Assembly (NCBI GenBank): GCA_934700345.1
Contig: CAKUXP010000022.1
Coordinates: 1-55,856 of the forward strand
Origin: an uncultured Fibrobacter sp.
GTDB taxonomy: Bacteria; Fibrobacterota; Fibrobacteria; Fibrobacterales; Fibrobacteraceae
Direction: 5' to 3'
Length of the DNA: 55,856 nucleotides
Positions 26,598 to 32,721 of this stretch are shown in pieces; position 1 is the stretch's first letter, and each line of letters opens with the position of its first letter. The notes below the pieces were generated by a model. The model saw only the letters and a list, made by a program, of their open reading frames with translations, was not told the origin of the DNA and did not search any database. The position numbers and the translations under genes are program-made.

Positions 26598-27947
26598 TTA
26601 ATTTGTGAAAGGTTCGAAGTGAATTTTGTGCCGGATCAATCCGGCGAGCTCGCTTTGCGCCTTCTTGGAGGAATTGTAGTTTTGCATAACGGATTTTATA
26701 TCGAGAAAAATACCTGCGATTTGATGATAGGGACGGTAGAATCTCGAGGATTGTTCGGCGTCTTTCCATTCTCCGTGGGCTTTCCCGAAAAATTTCATTC
26801 GGTAAGGTCTTGAATTTGGAGCGCTTTTGGCACAGTAGGGCAGAAGAAACGCGTTGTAAATATGCAGACCGTCCACGCCGAACTTTTTCCCTGTATCTTT
26901 ATTCGTTTCGATGTATTCTGCATAGGCGATTTGCTTACTGATGGATTCCGATGACGGTAGAGTTCCGTTGGCGATTCCGTAGGAATAGAACTTGGCGTCC
27001 AATACGAAAATTTCGCCAGTCCCGTCGAAATTCGTCTGTCGCATGATTGTGTCGGGGCGCATGGTGCTTTGGGAATATTTGTCGGCGTCTTTTATGGATC
27101 CGTTTTCAAATTGCCAAAAAGTGTGTGGGTTGAAATCGCTCTTGGATTCGTTCGGGGCAAGACTCCCGAAAATCCTGTCGAGCATCGCTTCCCAGACGGG
27201 GGCGAACCTGTTAACGCCAAAATAAAAATCGTCAGCGTTGGAAGAATCGCTTGTTAATTTATGCGCAATGTATTCGACGATTCGCTGCAAGTCGCCGAAT
27301 AAATTCAAAAACCTGTCGTTAAAAGTTTTGGAAATTTTCCCTTGCAAAACGGAGCGGAATAGGTTGTAATCGAAATCCAGCGTCGGTTCTTCCTGGATTT
27401 CGACGCCAAAGATAAAGCCGATTCGCTTGGACGCATCATGGACGCAGAACTTGTGAATCTGGGTGATCAGTTCGCTTTCGTTGCGATTTGTGAATCGCGC
27501 AATCGGGTTCAAGTAAAGAATATTTTTTTCGTCTTCGGAGACGATTGGGCGTGTCGTCTTGACGGTGCGTCCCCAGTTGATTTTTCCCTGCATTCCGCGC
27601 TTGAAAGTCGTTTCTTTTTCCGTGTAGTAGCCGAAATCCAGGTAATGTCGCAAGACGTTTAGATAAGCGTTCATCGGAAACCGGACTTCGGAATTATTGG
27701 TCGAAAATCGAGAAATTGGCGATTGGAAATTTTCAGCGGAAAGAGAGGCGTCGCTTAGAACGTCGAACAGATTTAGAACGGCTTCTCTTAATTTGTCTTC
27801 TGGCAAATTTTGGATTTCGACATCGTTTTGAAAATAGCCGGCGGGAAAGTAGATTTTAACGGAACCCTGTTCTTCGCTACGGATGCCGACGAATTCGTCT
27901 GCGAAATCCATCTTGGCGGTGCACGTGCAATCGATTAGGCGGTTCAT
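26598..27947 (-). CDS. LlaJI/McrC-type restriction nuclease subunit (R2)
   Basis: A 449-residue protein resembling the LlaJI R2 / McrC-like component that supplies the PD-(D/E)XK nuclease to an McrB-like motor. The catalytic core is EIFVLDAKFY with Asp317 and Lys319; upstream lie typical McrC-like blocks (GKINWGRTVKTTRP, VWEAMLDRIFG). The ATG at 27947 overlaps the stop of the antitoxin gene (ATGA). The first seven residues, MNRLIDC, resemble the start of PIN-domain toxins (M..LID[TC]), and the nuclease-like text may begin only at Met13 (MDFADEFVG). An upstream in-frame start (28064) would overlap the antitoxin coding region and is rejected. AT-rich compared with housekeeping neighbours. Confidence 0.8.
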   Translation of the reverse strand: MNRLIDCTCTAKMDFADEFVGIRSEEQGSVKIYFPAGYFQNDVEIQNLPEDKLREAVLNLFDVLSDASLSAENFQSPISRFSTNNSEVRFPMNAYLNVLRHYLDFGYYTEKETTFKRGMQGKINWGRTVKTTRPIVSEDEKNILYLNPIARFTNRNESELITQIHKFCVHDASKRIGFIFGVEIQEEPTLDFDYNLFRSVLQGKISKTFNDRFLNLFGDLQRIVEYIAHKLTSDSSNADDFYFGVNRFAPVWEAMLDRIFGSLAPNESKSDFNPHTFWQFENGSIKDADKYSQSTMRPDTIMRQTNFDGTGEIFVLDAKFYSYGIANGTLPSSESISKQIAYAEYIETNKDTGKKFGVDGLHIYNAFLLPYCAKSAPNSRPYRMKFFGKAHGEWKDAEQSSRFYRPYHQIAGIFLDIKSVMQNYNSSKKAQSELAGLIRHKIHFEPFTN

Positions 27948-28270
27948 CGGTCCCTTTTTCTCTTCGAGTTTCTTTTTAAGTGCATTGCCTGGATTTCCTT
28001 TTCGATTTCTTCTTCGCTCATTCCGGCGGTCCCGTTTTTGAGAGCGTTGTCGTTTGCCTTGCACAGCGCGGCGAGAAGTCCCGTGGGGTCGCTATCGGTT
28101 GAAAGGTTCGGCGTCGTCTTGACTTCGAACGGCAAGCCTTTTTCGACAAGGGCTCGCTTGAAGAACATGCGCACGGCGGTGGGAATGTCGATTCCTAACT
28201 GATCGAACAAGGATGAGACTTCGTTTTTAAGGCTTTCTTCGAGGCGGATTTGCAGGACGGACATTGGCAT
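27944..28270 (-). CDS. RelB/DinJ-family antitoxin-like protein
   Basis: A 108-residue protein. The N-terminal half reads as a RelB/DinJ ribbon-helix-helix antitoxin (VLQIRLEESLKNEVSSLFDQ, then LGIDIPTAVRMFFKRALVEKGLPFEV), and the C-terminal tail is charged (MSEEEIEKEIQAMHLKRNSKRKRDR, given here in part as SEEEIEKEIQ). Such antitoxins neutralise a RelE- or PIN-type toxin encoded directly downstream and repress their own promoter. Here the downstream gene is the restriction nuclease, coupled by an ATGA overlap, and no toxin is seen. It lies between the two restriction subunit genes with its own 81-base upstream gap containing repeats. It could be a relic or could act as a regulator of the nuclease. 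Confidence 0.82.
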   Translation of the reverse strand: MPMSVLQIRLEESLKNEVSSLFDQLGIDIPTAVRMFFKRALVEKGLPFEVKTTPNLSTDSDPTGLLAALCKANDNALKNGTAGMSEEEIEKEIQAMHLKRNSKRKRDR

Positions 28271-28287
28271 TATAGACCTTTTGAGTT

Positions 28288-28349
28288 AAAAGACGATGAA
28301 AATATATTCAAAAAGATGTCAAAAGACAAACGTTTTAAATGCAAAAGAC
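28288..28349 (-). promoter_or_regulatory. Three helically phased AAAAGAC repeats upstream of the antitoxin gene
   Basis: Identical heptamers AAAAGAC (plus-strand reading) lie at 28288-28294, 28321-28327 and 28343-28349, that is 33 and 22 bases apart, both multiples of 11. They fill the 81-base gap before the antitoxin gene, which also contains a minus-strand TTGACA (complement near 28316-28321). An operator for the ribbon-helix-helix protein is a reasonable guess, but AT-rich DNA can produce such repeats by chance. Confidence 0.4.
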
Positions 28350-28351
28350 CG

Positions 28352-29734
28352 TTAATTAGAACCGCTTTCCGGATAATTCTTGAAAATTCGGGATAAGATA
28401 TTTTCGTCGGTTGAATCTTCAACGGCGGAAATTAGCGATTCCAGGGAAAGAATGTCGTTCGAAAAGATTTCCTTGCGCTTGAATTTAAACGCATCGTCCC
28501 AGAGATATTTCAGAACCTTTTCGGCAAAGATTTTCCTTGGAATTTTTCCGCCTGCATTTTTGACGAACCACAGTCCGAGCCGTTTGTCTTCTGTGCTGGA
28601 AAGCCCTCGGAGCGTTTCCGTGATTTTGAAATTAATCCAGTCCCAGAAAATTCCCCAGGAAATGTCTGTTCCTTCGATTGTTGCGTTGAATTGGTTTTGA
28701 ATGTTCTTGTCGTTGAGTTCAAAACTGTAATCGTCTGAATTTGAACTAGGATGATTTACTGTTGGTTTTCTTGTCACTCCGCTTCGAACAAGGACCATGT
28801 CGAACCTGCGCTGGAATGCGTTGTCGAGCGTGAAAACGTTCTGGTCGGACGTGTTCATCGTTGCGATGATGGAGAGGTTGGGCGGAAGGCGGATTTCGTC
28901 TCTTTGAAGATACTCGCCAATGTCTTTGTCGTGGATGGAATATTGACTTTCTCCGTTGTCGTTTCTGTCGAGAAGCTGGAAAACATCTCCGAAGATGGCG
29001 GCGGCGTTTCCCCGGTTGATTTCCTCGATGATGAGGTAGAAATGCTCTTCCGGCTTTTGGTATGATCGGTCGAGAATTTCCGTGAAAGGTCCTGGAGTGA
29101 ATTTGTATGAAATCTTTTCTTCGTCCGTCTTCGGCAGAATCTGCCCGATGAAATCGGCGTTGGTATATTCGGGGTGAAAGACCGTACGGATTTTGTTGAA
29201 ATCGGCAACGTCTTTGAGCGTCTCGTAAATCTTGTTGCTTTTGCCGCATCCCGGAACGCCGTAATAGATAAGTTGGGATGTTTTATGTGTGGAGTCGGAG
29301 GAGAAATGAGAGGGGGAGGATGGAAACGATGCTAAGTTTGACGTATTCATATTTAATAGTTCGTTGAAAAAATTTTTATGCTCTGGATGTTTGGCAAAGT
29401 CTTTTTCGATTTCGTTAAATAATTTTTTGAAGTTTTCTTCGTCGTAGTTGTTTTCAGCTTCTATAAATTTTTTATCGTAAATATATTGGTACGATTCAAA
29501 TTCTTTTCGTAAATCTTCAGTTAAAACAGAAGAATCGTATTTGCAAACGCCACTGTTTTTTGAGATGAATTTTTTTTCGGCAAATGTTCGTGCAGTACGT
29601 CCAGGATCTCCGATTCGCTGAATTTTTAAAACATCGCAAATTCGATTAGATTCGTCCCTGATGAATTCTGGAGAAATAGATTTTCTTTCGTACTTTCTAA
29701 AAATACTGGAGAGAATGTCATTTGCGCTAGGCAT
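28352..29734 (-). CDS. McrB/LlaJI R1-like AAA+ GTPase restriction motor
   Basis: A 460-residue AAA+ protein of the McrB type. Walker A is GVPGCGKS (159-166), Walker B is the McrB-type LIIEEINRG (EEIN at 237-240), and MNTSD (293-297) corresponds to the GTP-specificity motif NTAD of McrB. Residues 1-70 form a separate small N-terminal domain (SPEFIRDESNRICDVL, then IGDPGRTAR) that is duplicated as the stand-alone protein encoded just upstream. Such motors translocate DNA and activate the R2 nuclease. It overlaps the upstream gene by eight bases. Strongly AT-rich, consistent with transfer. Confidence 0.88.
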   Translation of the reverse strand: MPSANDILSSIFRKYERKSISPEFIRDESNRICDVLKIQRIGDPGRTARTFAEKKFISKNSGVCKYDSSVLTEDLRKEFESYQYIYDKKFIEAENNYDEENFKKLFNEIEKDFAKHPEHKNFFNELLNMNTSNLASFPSSPSHFSSDSTHKTSQLIYYGVPGCGKSNKIYETLKDVADFNKIRTVFHPEYTNADFIGQILPKTDEEKISYKFTPGPFTEILDRSYQKPEEHFYLIIEEINRGNAAAIFGDVFQLLDRNDNGESQYSIHDKDIGEYLQRDEIRLPPNLSIIATMNTSDQNVFTLDNAFQRRFDMVLVRSGVTRKPTVNHPSSNSDDYSFELNDKNIQNQFNATIEGTDISWGIFWDWINFKITETLRGLSSTEDKRLGLWFVKNAGGKIPRKIFAEKVLKYLWDDAFKFKRKEIFSNDILSLESLISAVEDSTDENILSRIFKNYPESGSN

Positions 29735-30128
29735 TAGTAGCTCCAGATGGCTTGTATTTATTTAACAGTTTTTGTAAGTCGTTTAAATATTTATGATCTT
29801 TTCTAATCATCTCTTTTAGTTGTTTTAATATATCGTACGCTTCATAAACAGATTGGCTAAAACTAGGCAAATGATAGACATTTGTATAAAAATCTAATGA
29901 TTTATTTTTTTCTTGTTCGTAGAAGTAGAAATTGGCTTTTAAAGGATTGTCTTTTTTTACCAATCCTTGTTCAGCAAATAAACGAGCAACTCTTCCAGGA
30001 TCTCCAATTTTAGGAATGTTTAGTGCTTCACAAATTCGATTAGATTCTTCTCTAATAAAATCGGGAGTTAAGTTTCTCTGTTTAAATTTGCGAAAAATGC
30101 TGGCAACAATATCTTCTGGAGTCTTCAT
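29727..30128 (-). CDS. Stand-alone copy of the McrB-like N-terminal domain
   Basis: A 133-residue protein whose first 65 residues closely match the N-terminus of the McrB-like protein encoded next to it: IFRKFKQRNLTPDFIREESN against IFRKYERKSISPEFIRDESN, then IGDPGRVARLFAE against IGDPGRTARTFAE. The rest is a Lys-rich, coiled-coil-like helix without an ATPase domain. It starts at an ATG with GAGG upstream, directly after the methyltransferase stop, and overlaps the start of the McrB-like gene. It may bind DNA or the motor and tune restriction, by analogy with the short McrB form in E. coli that modulates McrBC; this is inference. Confidence 0.8.
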   Translation of the reverse strand: MKTPEDIVASIFRKFKQRNLTPDFIREESNRICEALNIPKIGDPGRVARLFAEQGLVKKDNPLKANFYFYEQEKNKSLDFYTNVYHLPSFSQSVYEAYDILKQLKEMIRKDHKYLNDLQKLLNKYKPSGATNA

Positions 30129-31268
30129 TTAGACCTCTAATGTTTCGATGATTTTTTTTATGATTTCTTGGATTACCGGAACAGCTACAGAGTTTCCAAA
30201 TTGATGGTACATTTGTGTTCGGGATACAGGAATTTTAAAATTTTGAGGAAATCCCATAACAGCTTTACATTCTTGCTCGGTAAAAAGGCGTAAACCTGTT
30301 TTTCCTCCTCTAACGAATGTCCCGGTTATTCTTTGAATTTTGTGGTATGAAGCGCAGAGTGTTTTTACTGGATGATTTGTTGAAGAATCTACAATTTCTG
30401 GATGCCCGTCATCCTTTTTAAAAATGTATGAGCTCTGTAGTTTTTTCGAAATGGACGGTCCTTCTGCGTTTTGCTCGATGAATTGCCCTATGCCAACTTT
30501 TTGTCTTTTTTTTGTTGGGAATTGAAAATCTTTAACCTTAAGATTCCCTCTAAATCCGACAAAATAAAGGCGTTTTCGTTCTTGAGGAACTCCAAAGTCC
30601 GCACTATTTAGAACTTTAAATGAAACGTTGTAATGAAGTTCTTGAAGTGTTTCAAGAATTACGGAAAGTGTTTTCCCTCTGTTGTGAGTAACCAATCCTG
30701 GAACATTTTCTAGAAGAAACGCTTTAGGTTGCTTTGCTTTTATAATCTTTGCGATAAAGAAGAAAAGAGTTCCTTGCGTTTTATGTTCAAAACCTTCTCG
30801 TTTTCCAATAGAGCTAAATGGTTGACATGGGAAGCCGCCGGTTAGAATGTCAAAATCGGGAATACAGTTCGGATTGATTTTTGTAATATCCCCAAAAGGA
30901 ATTTCAGCGTAATTTGCGGCGTAGGTTTGTTTTGCTGCGGAATCCCATTCGCTCGAAAAAACGCATACTCCACCATTATTTTGTAAGGCTAGTCTAAAGC
31001 CTCCAATTCCAGCAAATAAATCAATAAATGAAAATTTTAATTTGTTCTGAGGAGGAAACAAAGCGTATTTATTTAAAAATTCTGATTGTGAAGGAAGTTG
31101 TTTTAAATTGATGGAATTTCTTTCTAAAATTCTTTGATATGTTTTTTCGAAAGATGTCCCTTGTAGGGATAGATAATGACTGAGGATGGTCGTATCATTA
31201 TCAAAAAAGATTCCGTTTAGATATGATTTTAATTGGTGTTCTAATAGAATTTGATTTTCCTTCTTCAT
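30129..31268 (-). CDS. DNA (cytosine-5-)-methyltransferase of the restriction-modification system
   Basis: A 379-residue C5-cytosine methyltransferase. Motif I is DLFAGIGGFRLAL (from residue 83), the catalytic motif IV is GGFPCQPFS with Cys148, motif VI is LLENVPG (Glu187-Asn188-Val189), motif VIII/IX text QERKRLYFVGF and the C-terminal motif X QFGNSVAVPVI are present. About 75 N-terminal residues precede motif I, longer than the minimal enzyme. It is the first gene of the minus-strand island, so it would protect the host before the nuclease is made. LlaJI has two methyltransferases for an asymmetric site; only one is present here, so the target may be symmetric. AAGGAA precedes the ATG. Confidence 0.93.
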   Translation of the reverse strand: MKKENQILLEHQLKSYLNGIFFDNDTTILSHYLSLQGTSFEKTYQRILERNSINLKQLPSQSEFLNKYALFPPQNKLKFSFIDLFAGIGGFRLALQNNGGVCVFSSEWDSAAKQTYAANYAEIPFGDITKINPNCIPDFDILTGGFPCQPFSSIGKREGFEHKTQGTLFFFIAKIIKAKQPKAFLLENVPGLVTHNRGKTLSVILETLQELHYNVSFKVLNSADFGVPQERKRLYFVGFRGNLKVKDFQFPTKKRQKVGIGQFIEQNAEGPSISKKLQSSYIFKKDDGHPEIVDSSTNHPVKTLCASYHKIQRITGTFVRGGKTGLRLFTEQECKAVMGFPQNFKIPVSRTQMYHQFGNSVAVPVIQEIIKKIIETLEV

Positions 31269-31511
31269 CCATCATTCCTTTTTGAATGTGTCCCCAAGTC
31301 CACTCTCGTTTCGGAGCGATGCGCTTTGCCGGATTTTGGCGGTTAGTTTGAAAATTACCGCCAAAGAAAAAGCGAGAGGCATTGCCGCTTCTCGCCAAAA
31401 CTTTTGACATCTTTGCAGGGACAAACGCTTGCCTGGTTCCGTTGCGTTCTTCCGATGCGCAAAACAGGTTTGCCCATCGCGTAAAACGCCGAAAGATTCG
31501 GCTAGATAGCA

Positions 31512-31570
31512 TTTGCTCGATTCCTGTGTTCTTGAAAGTGTCTAGGTTTCAGGCCGAGAATAGGAGCAAA
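31512..31570 (+). repeat. Hairpin element, copy A
   Basis: Outer stem TTTGCTC (31512-31518) with GAGCAAA (31564-31570), continued by ATTC/GAAT (31520-31523 with 31558-31561). Inside is a 27-base core (31527-31553) identical to copy C, which itself folds into CTTGAAA/TTTCAGG around the nine-base loop GTGTCTAGG. Confidence 0.75.
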
Positions 31571-31641
31571 ACTCAGGTAAGGGTTTGCCCTGATTCCACG
31601 ATTCCCCTCGCGCGAATTTGTTCAAAAAGGCGTGAGGTTGC

Positions 31642-31689
31642 CGTGCTTATCTACCTGAGGCCTAGACAACCTTGAACACAATAAGCACG
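31642..31689 (-). repeat. Hairpin element, copy B (inverted)
   Basis: Read on the minus strand, CGTGCTTAT pairs perfectly with ATAAGCACG (9 bp, 31642-31650 with 31681-31689). The core resembles copies A and C: TGTTC, the loop TTGTCTAGG and TCAGGT are kept, while the inner stem AAA/TTT of the other copies is AGG/CCT here, so pairing is preserved with different bases. Confidence 0.7.
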
Positions 31690-31804
31690 AACAACCCACG
31701 CCCCATAAAGGTCGCCAACAACACCGGCGATCTGGATATAGATACAGAACCAAATGTCGTGAAGCGATGCCGCAAAATACATTGCGGCAGACGTGAGCGT
31801 CTCG

Positions 31805-31852
31805 CTTATTCTCCTGTTCTTGAAAGTGTCTAGGTTTCAGGTGGAGAATAAG
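31805..31852 (+). repeat. Hairpin element, copy C
   Basis: Outer stem CTTATTCTCC (31805-31814) pairs perfectly with GGAGAATAAG (31843-31852). The core at 31815-31841 is identical over 27 bases to copy A, while the outer stem is different. Confidence 0.75.
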
Positions 31853-32079
31853 AGAAAACTCTTAATTTGCGATATAATATAGTTTTTTCCTTGGAAATTT
31901 ATACGCCGGAGCTTGGGAATCGCCTTTTCCTGGAAAGTTGACAAAGTAAGTTCACGAAGGCGGAGGGAAAATCCCGACACATTTGTTCCAAGTTGGAATA
32001 TGCAAAACGGCGAAATTTGATAAATTTAGCCACTTTTGTATTTGTCTGACAAAAAAATGACACAACCGCGACAAAACTA

Positions 32080-32108
32080 TTGCTTTTCCGAAACAAAACG
32101 TTTATATT
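32080..32108 (+). promoter_or_regulatory. Sigma70-type promoter of the pilin gene
   Basis: TTGCTT (32080-32085), a 17-base spacer and TATATT (32103-32108). Transcription would begin near 32115, giving a leader of about 40 bases with AAGGAG before the ATG at 32154. Confidence 0.75.
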
Positions 32109-32153
32109 ATCGGTGTTGGACAAAACAACAAAACCTTCAACAAGGAGTTCACT

Positions 32154-32618
32154 ATGAAGAAACAAGGTTTTACCCTGATTGAACTGATGGTCGTCGTGGT
32201 CATCATCGGTATCCTCGCCGCGGTTGCGGTTCCCAAGCTGTTCGGCATGATCGCGAAGTCCAAGGCTTCCGAGGTCGGCCCGGCTGCCGGAACCTACGTG
32301 AAACTGCAGGAAGCGTACGCTAGCGAGCAGGACAAAATTGGTTTATGGGCGGACATCGGCTACAAATCTCCGGCGGGAAAATCGGAATCAGCCTCTACGA
32401 CCAATTTTACGTATGCTCCGGGGACCACCGCGGGGACAGACGATTGGTCGGCGACCAGTCTGGTCGGTTTAAATGACTGCAACAAAGGCAGTATCTGGAA
32501 GGTGGGGGCGTCCTATGCTTCTACTTCCGGAAACGTAACCTTTACTGCGGCAGGTCCGGGAACCGGCTGCGACGATCTCACCCCGAATTTTAATAAGATT
32601 GGAAAGGTTGCCGAGTAA
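32154..32618 (+). CDS. Type IV pilin / type II pseudopilin
   Basis: A 154-residue prepilin. The leader MKKQG precedes the mature N-terminus FTLIELMVVVVIIGILAAVA, with Glu5 of the mature chain present, so prepilin peptidase should cut after Gly5 and methylate Phe. The C-terminal head is variable, Ser/Thr/Gly-rich and carries two Cys (DCNKG and GCDDL) that can form the C-terminal disulfide loop. Expression is likely strong given the consensus promoter and AAGGAG site. Whether it builds a pilus or a secretion pseudopilus cannot be told, since no assembly genes are in the window. An inverted fragment with homology to its head lies at 34262-34598. Confidence 0.92.
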   Translation: MKKQGFTLIELMVVVVIIGILAAVAVPKLFGMIAKSKASEVGPAAGTYVKLQEAYASEQDKIGLWADIGYKSPAGKSESASTTNFTYAPGTTAGTDDWSATSLVGLNDCNKGSIWKVGASYASTSGNVTFTAAGPGTGCDDLTPNFNKIGKVAE

Positions 32619-32675
32619 CCAGGGTGGTAACTAGGGCTCTCCCTAACGAATCCCTCTTTCCCGAAAAATAATTTC

Positions 32676-32710
32676 AAACCGTCTCGCATGGATTGCGCAG
32701 GCGGTTTTCT
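32676..32710 (+). terminator. Intrinsic terminator after the pilin gene
   Basis: AAACCGTCT (32676-32684) pairs with AGGCGGTTT (32699-32707), one G-T wobble, followed by a T-rich run. The sulfatase-like gene starts 12 bases later, so that gene depends on read-through or on an internal promoter. Confidence 0.7.
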
Positions 32711-32721
32711 ATTTTTCTCGC

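Larger units (their letters stand above)
31335..31852. other. Hairpin-dense non-coding block
   Basis: The stretch between the methyltransferase and the pilin gene (31269-32153, 885 bases) has no convincing gene. Bases 31335-31852 are almost entirely paired: stems at 31335-31343/31357-31365 (9 bp), 31372-31377/31390-31395, 31488-31493/31497-31502, 31606-31613/31630-31637 (8 bp), 31710-31716/31726-31732, 31768-31775/31782-31789 (8 bp), 31789-31793/31798-31802, plus the three larger elements listed separately. Two overlapping open frames of about 100 codons (31201-31512 minus, 31382-31675 plus) have no ribosome binding site and no recognisable domain. The block is less AT-rich than the R-M genes. 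Candidates are a structured RNA, a recombination-site array or a family of intergenic repeats. Confidence 0.7.

Noticed and set aside
31201..31675. Two overlapping open frames of about 100 codons in the hairpin block
   Set aside because: No ribosome binding site or recognisable domain, and both run through strong hairpins.
31512..31852. Hairpin elements as integron attC sites
   Set aside because: The GTTRRRY and RYYYAAC core-site motifs are missing at the ends of the stems, and no integrase or cassette gene is present.
32060..32085. Sigma54 promoter for the pilin gene
   Set aside because: TTGCT is present, but the matching GG at -24 is not, while a consensus sigma70 promoter uses the same bases.
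31860..32115. Cyclic-di-GMP riboswitch before the pilin gene
   Set aside because: The conserved GEMM core is not visible and a simple promoter 40 bases from the start codon leaves no room for it.
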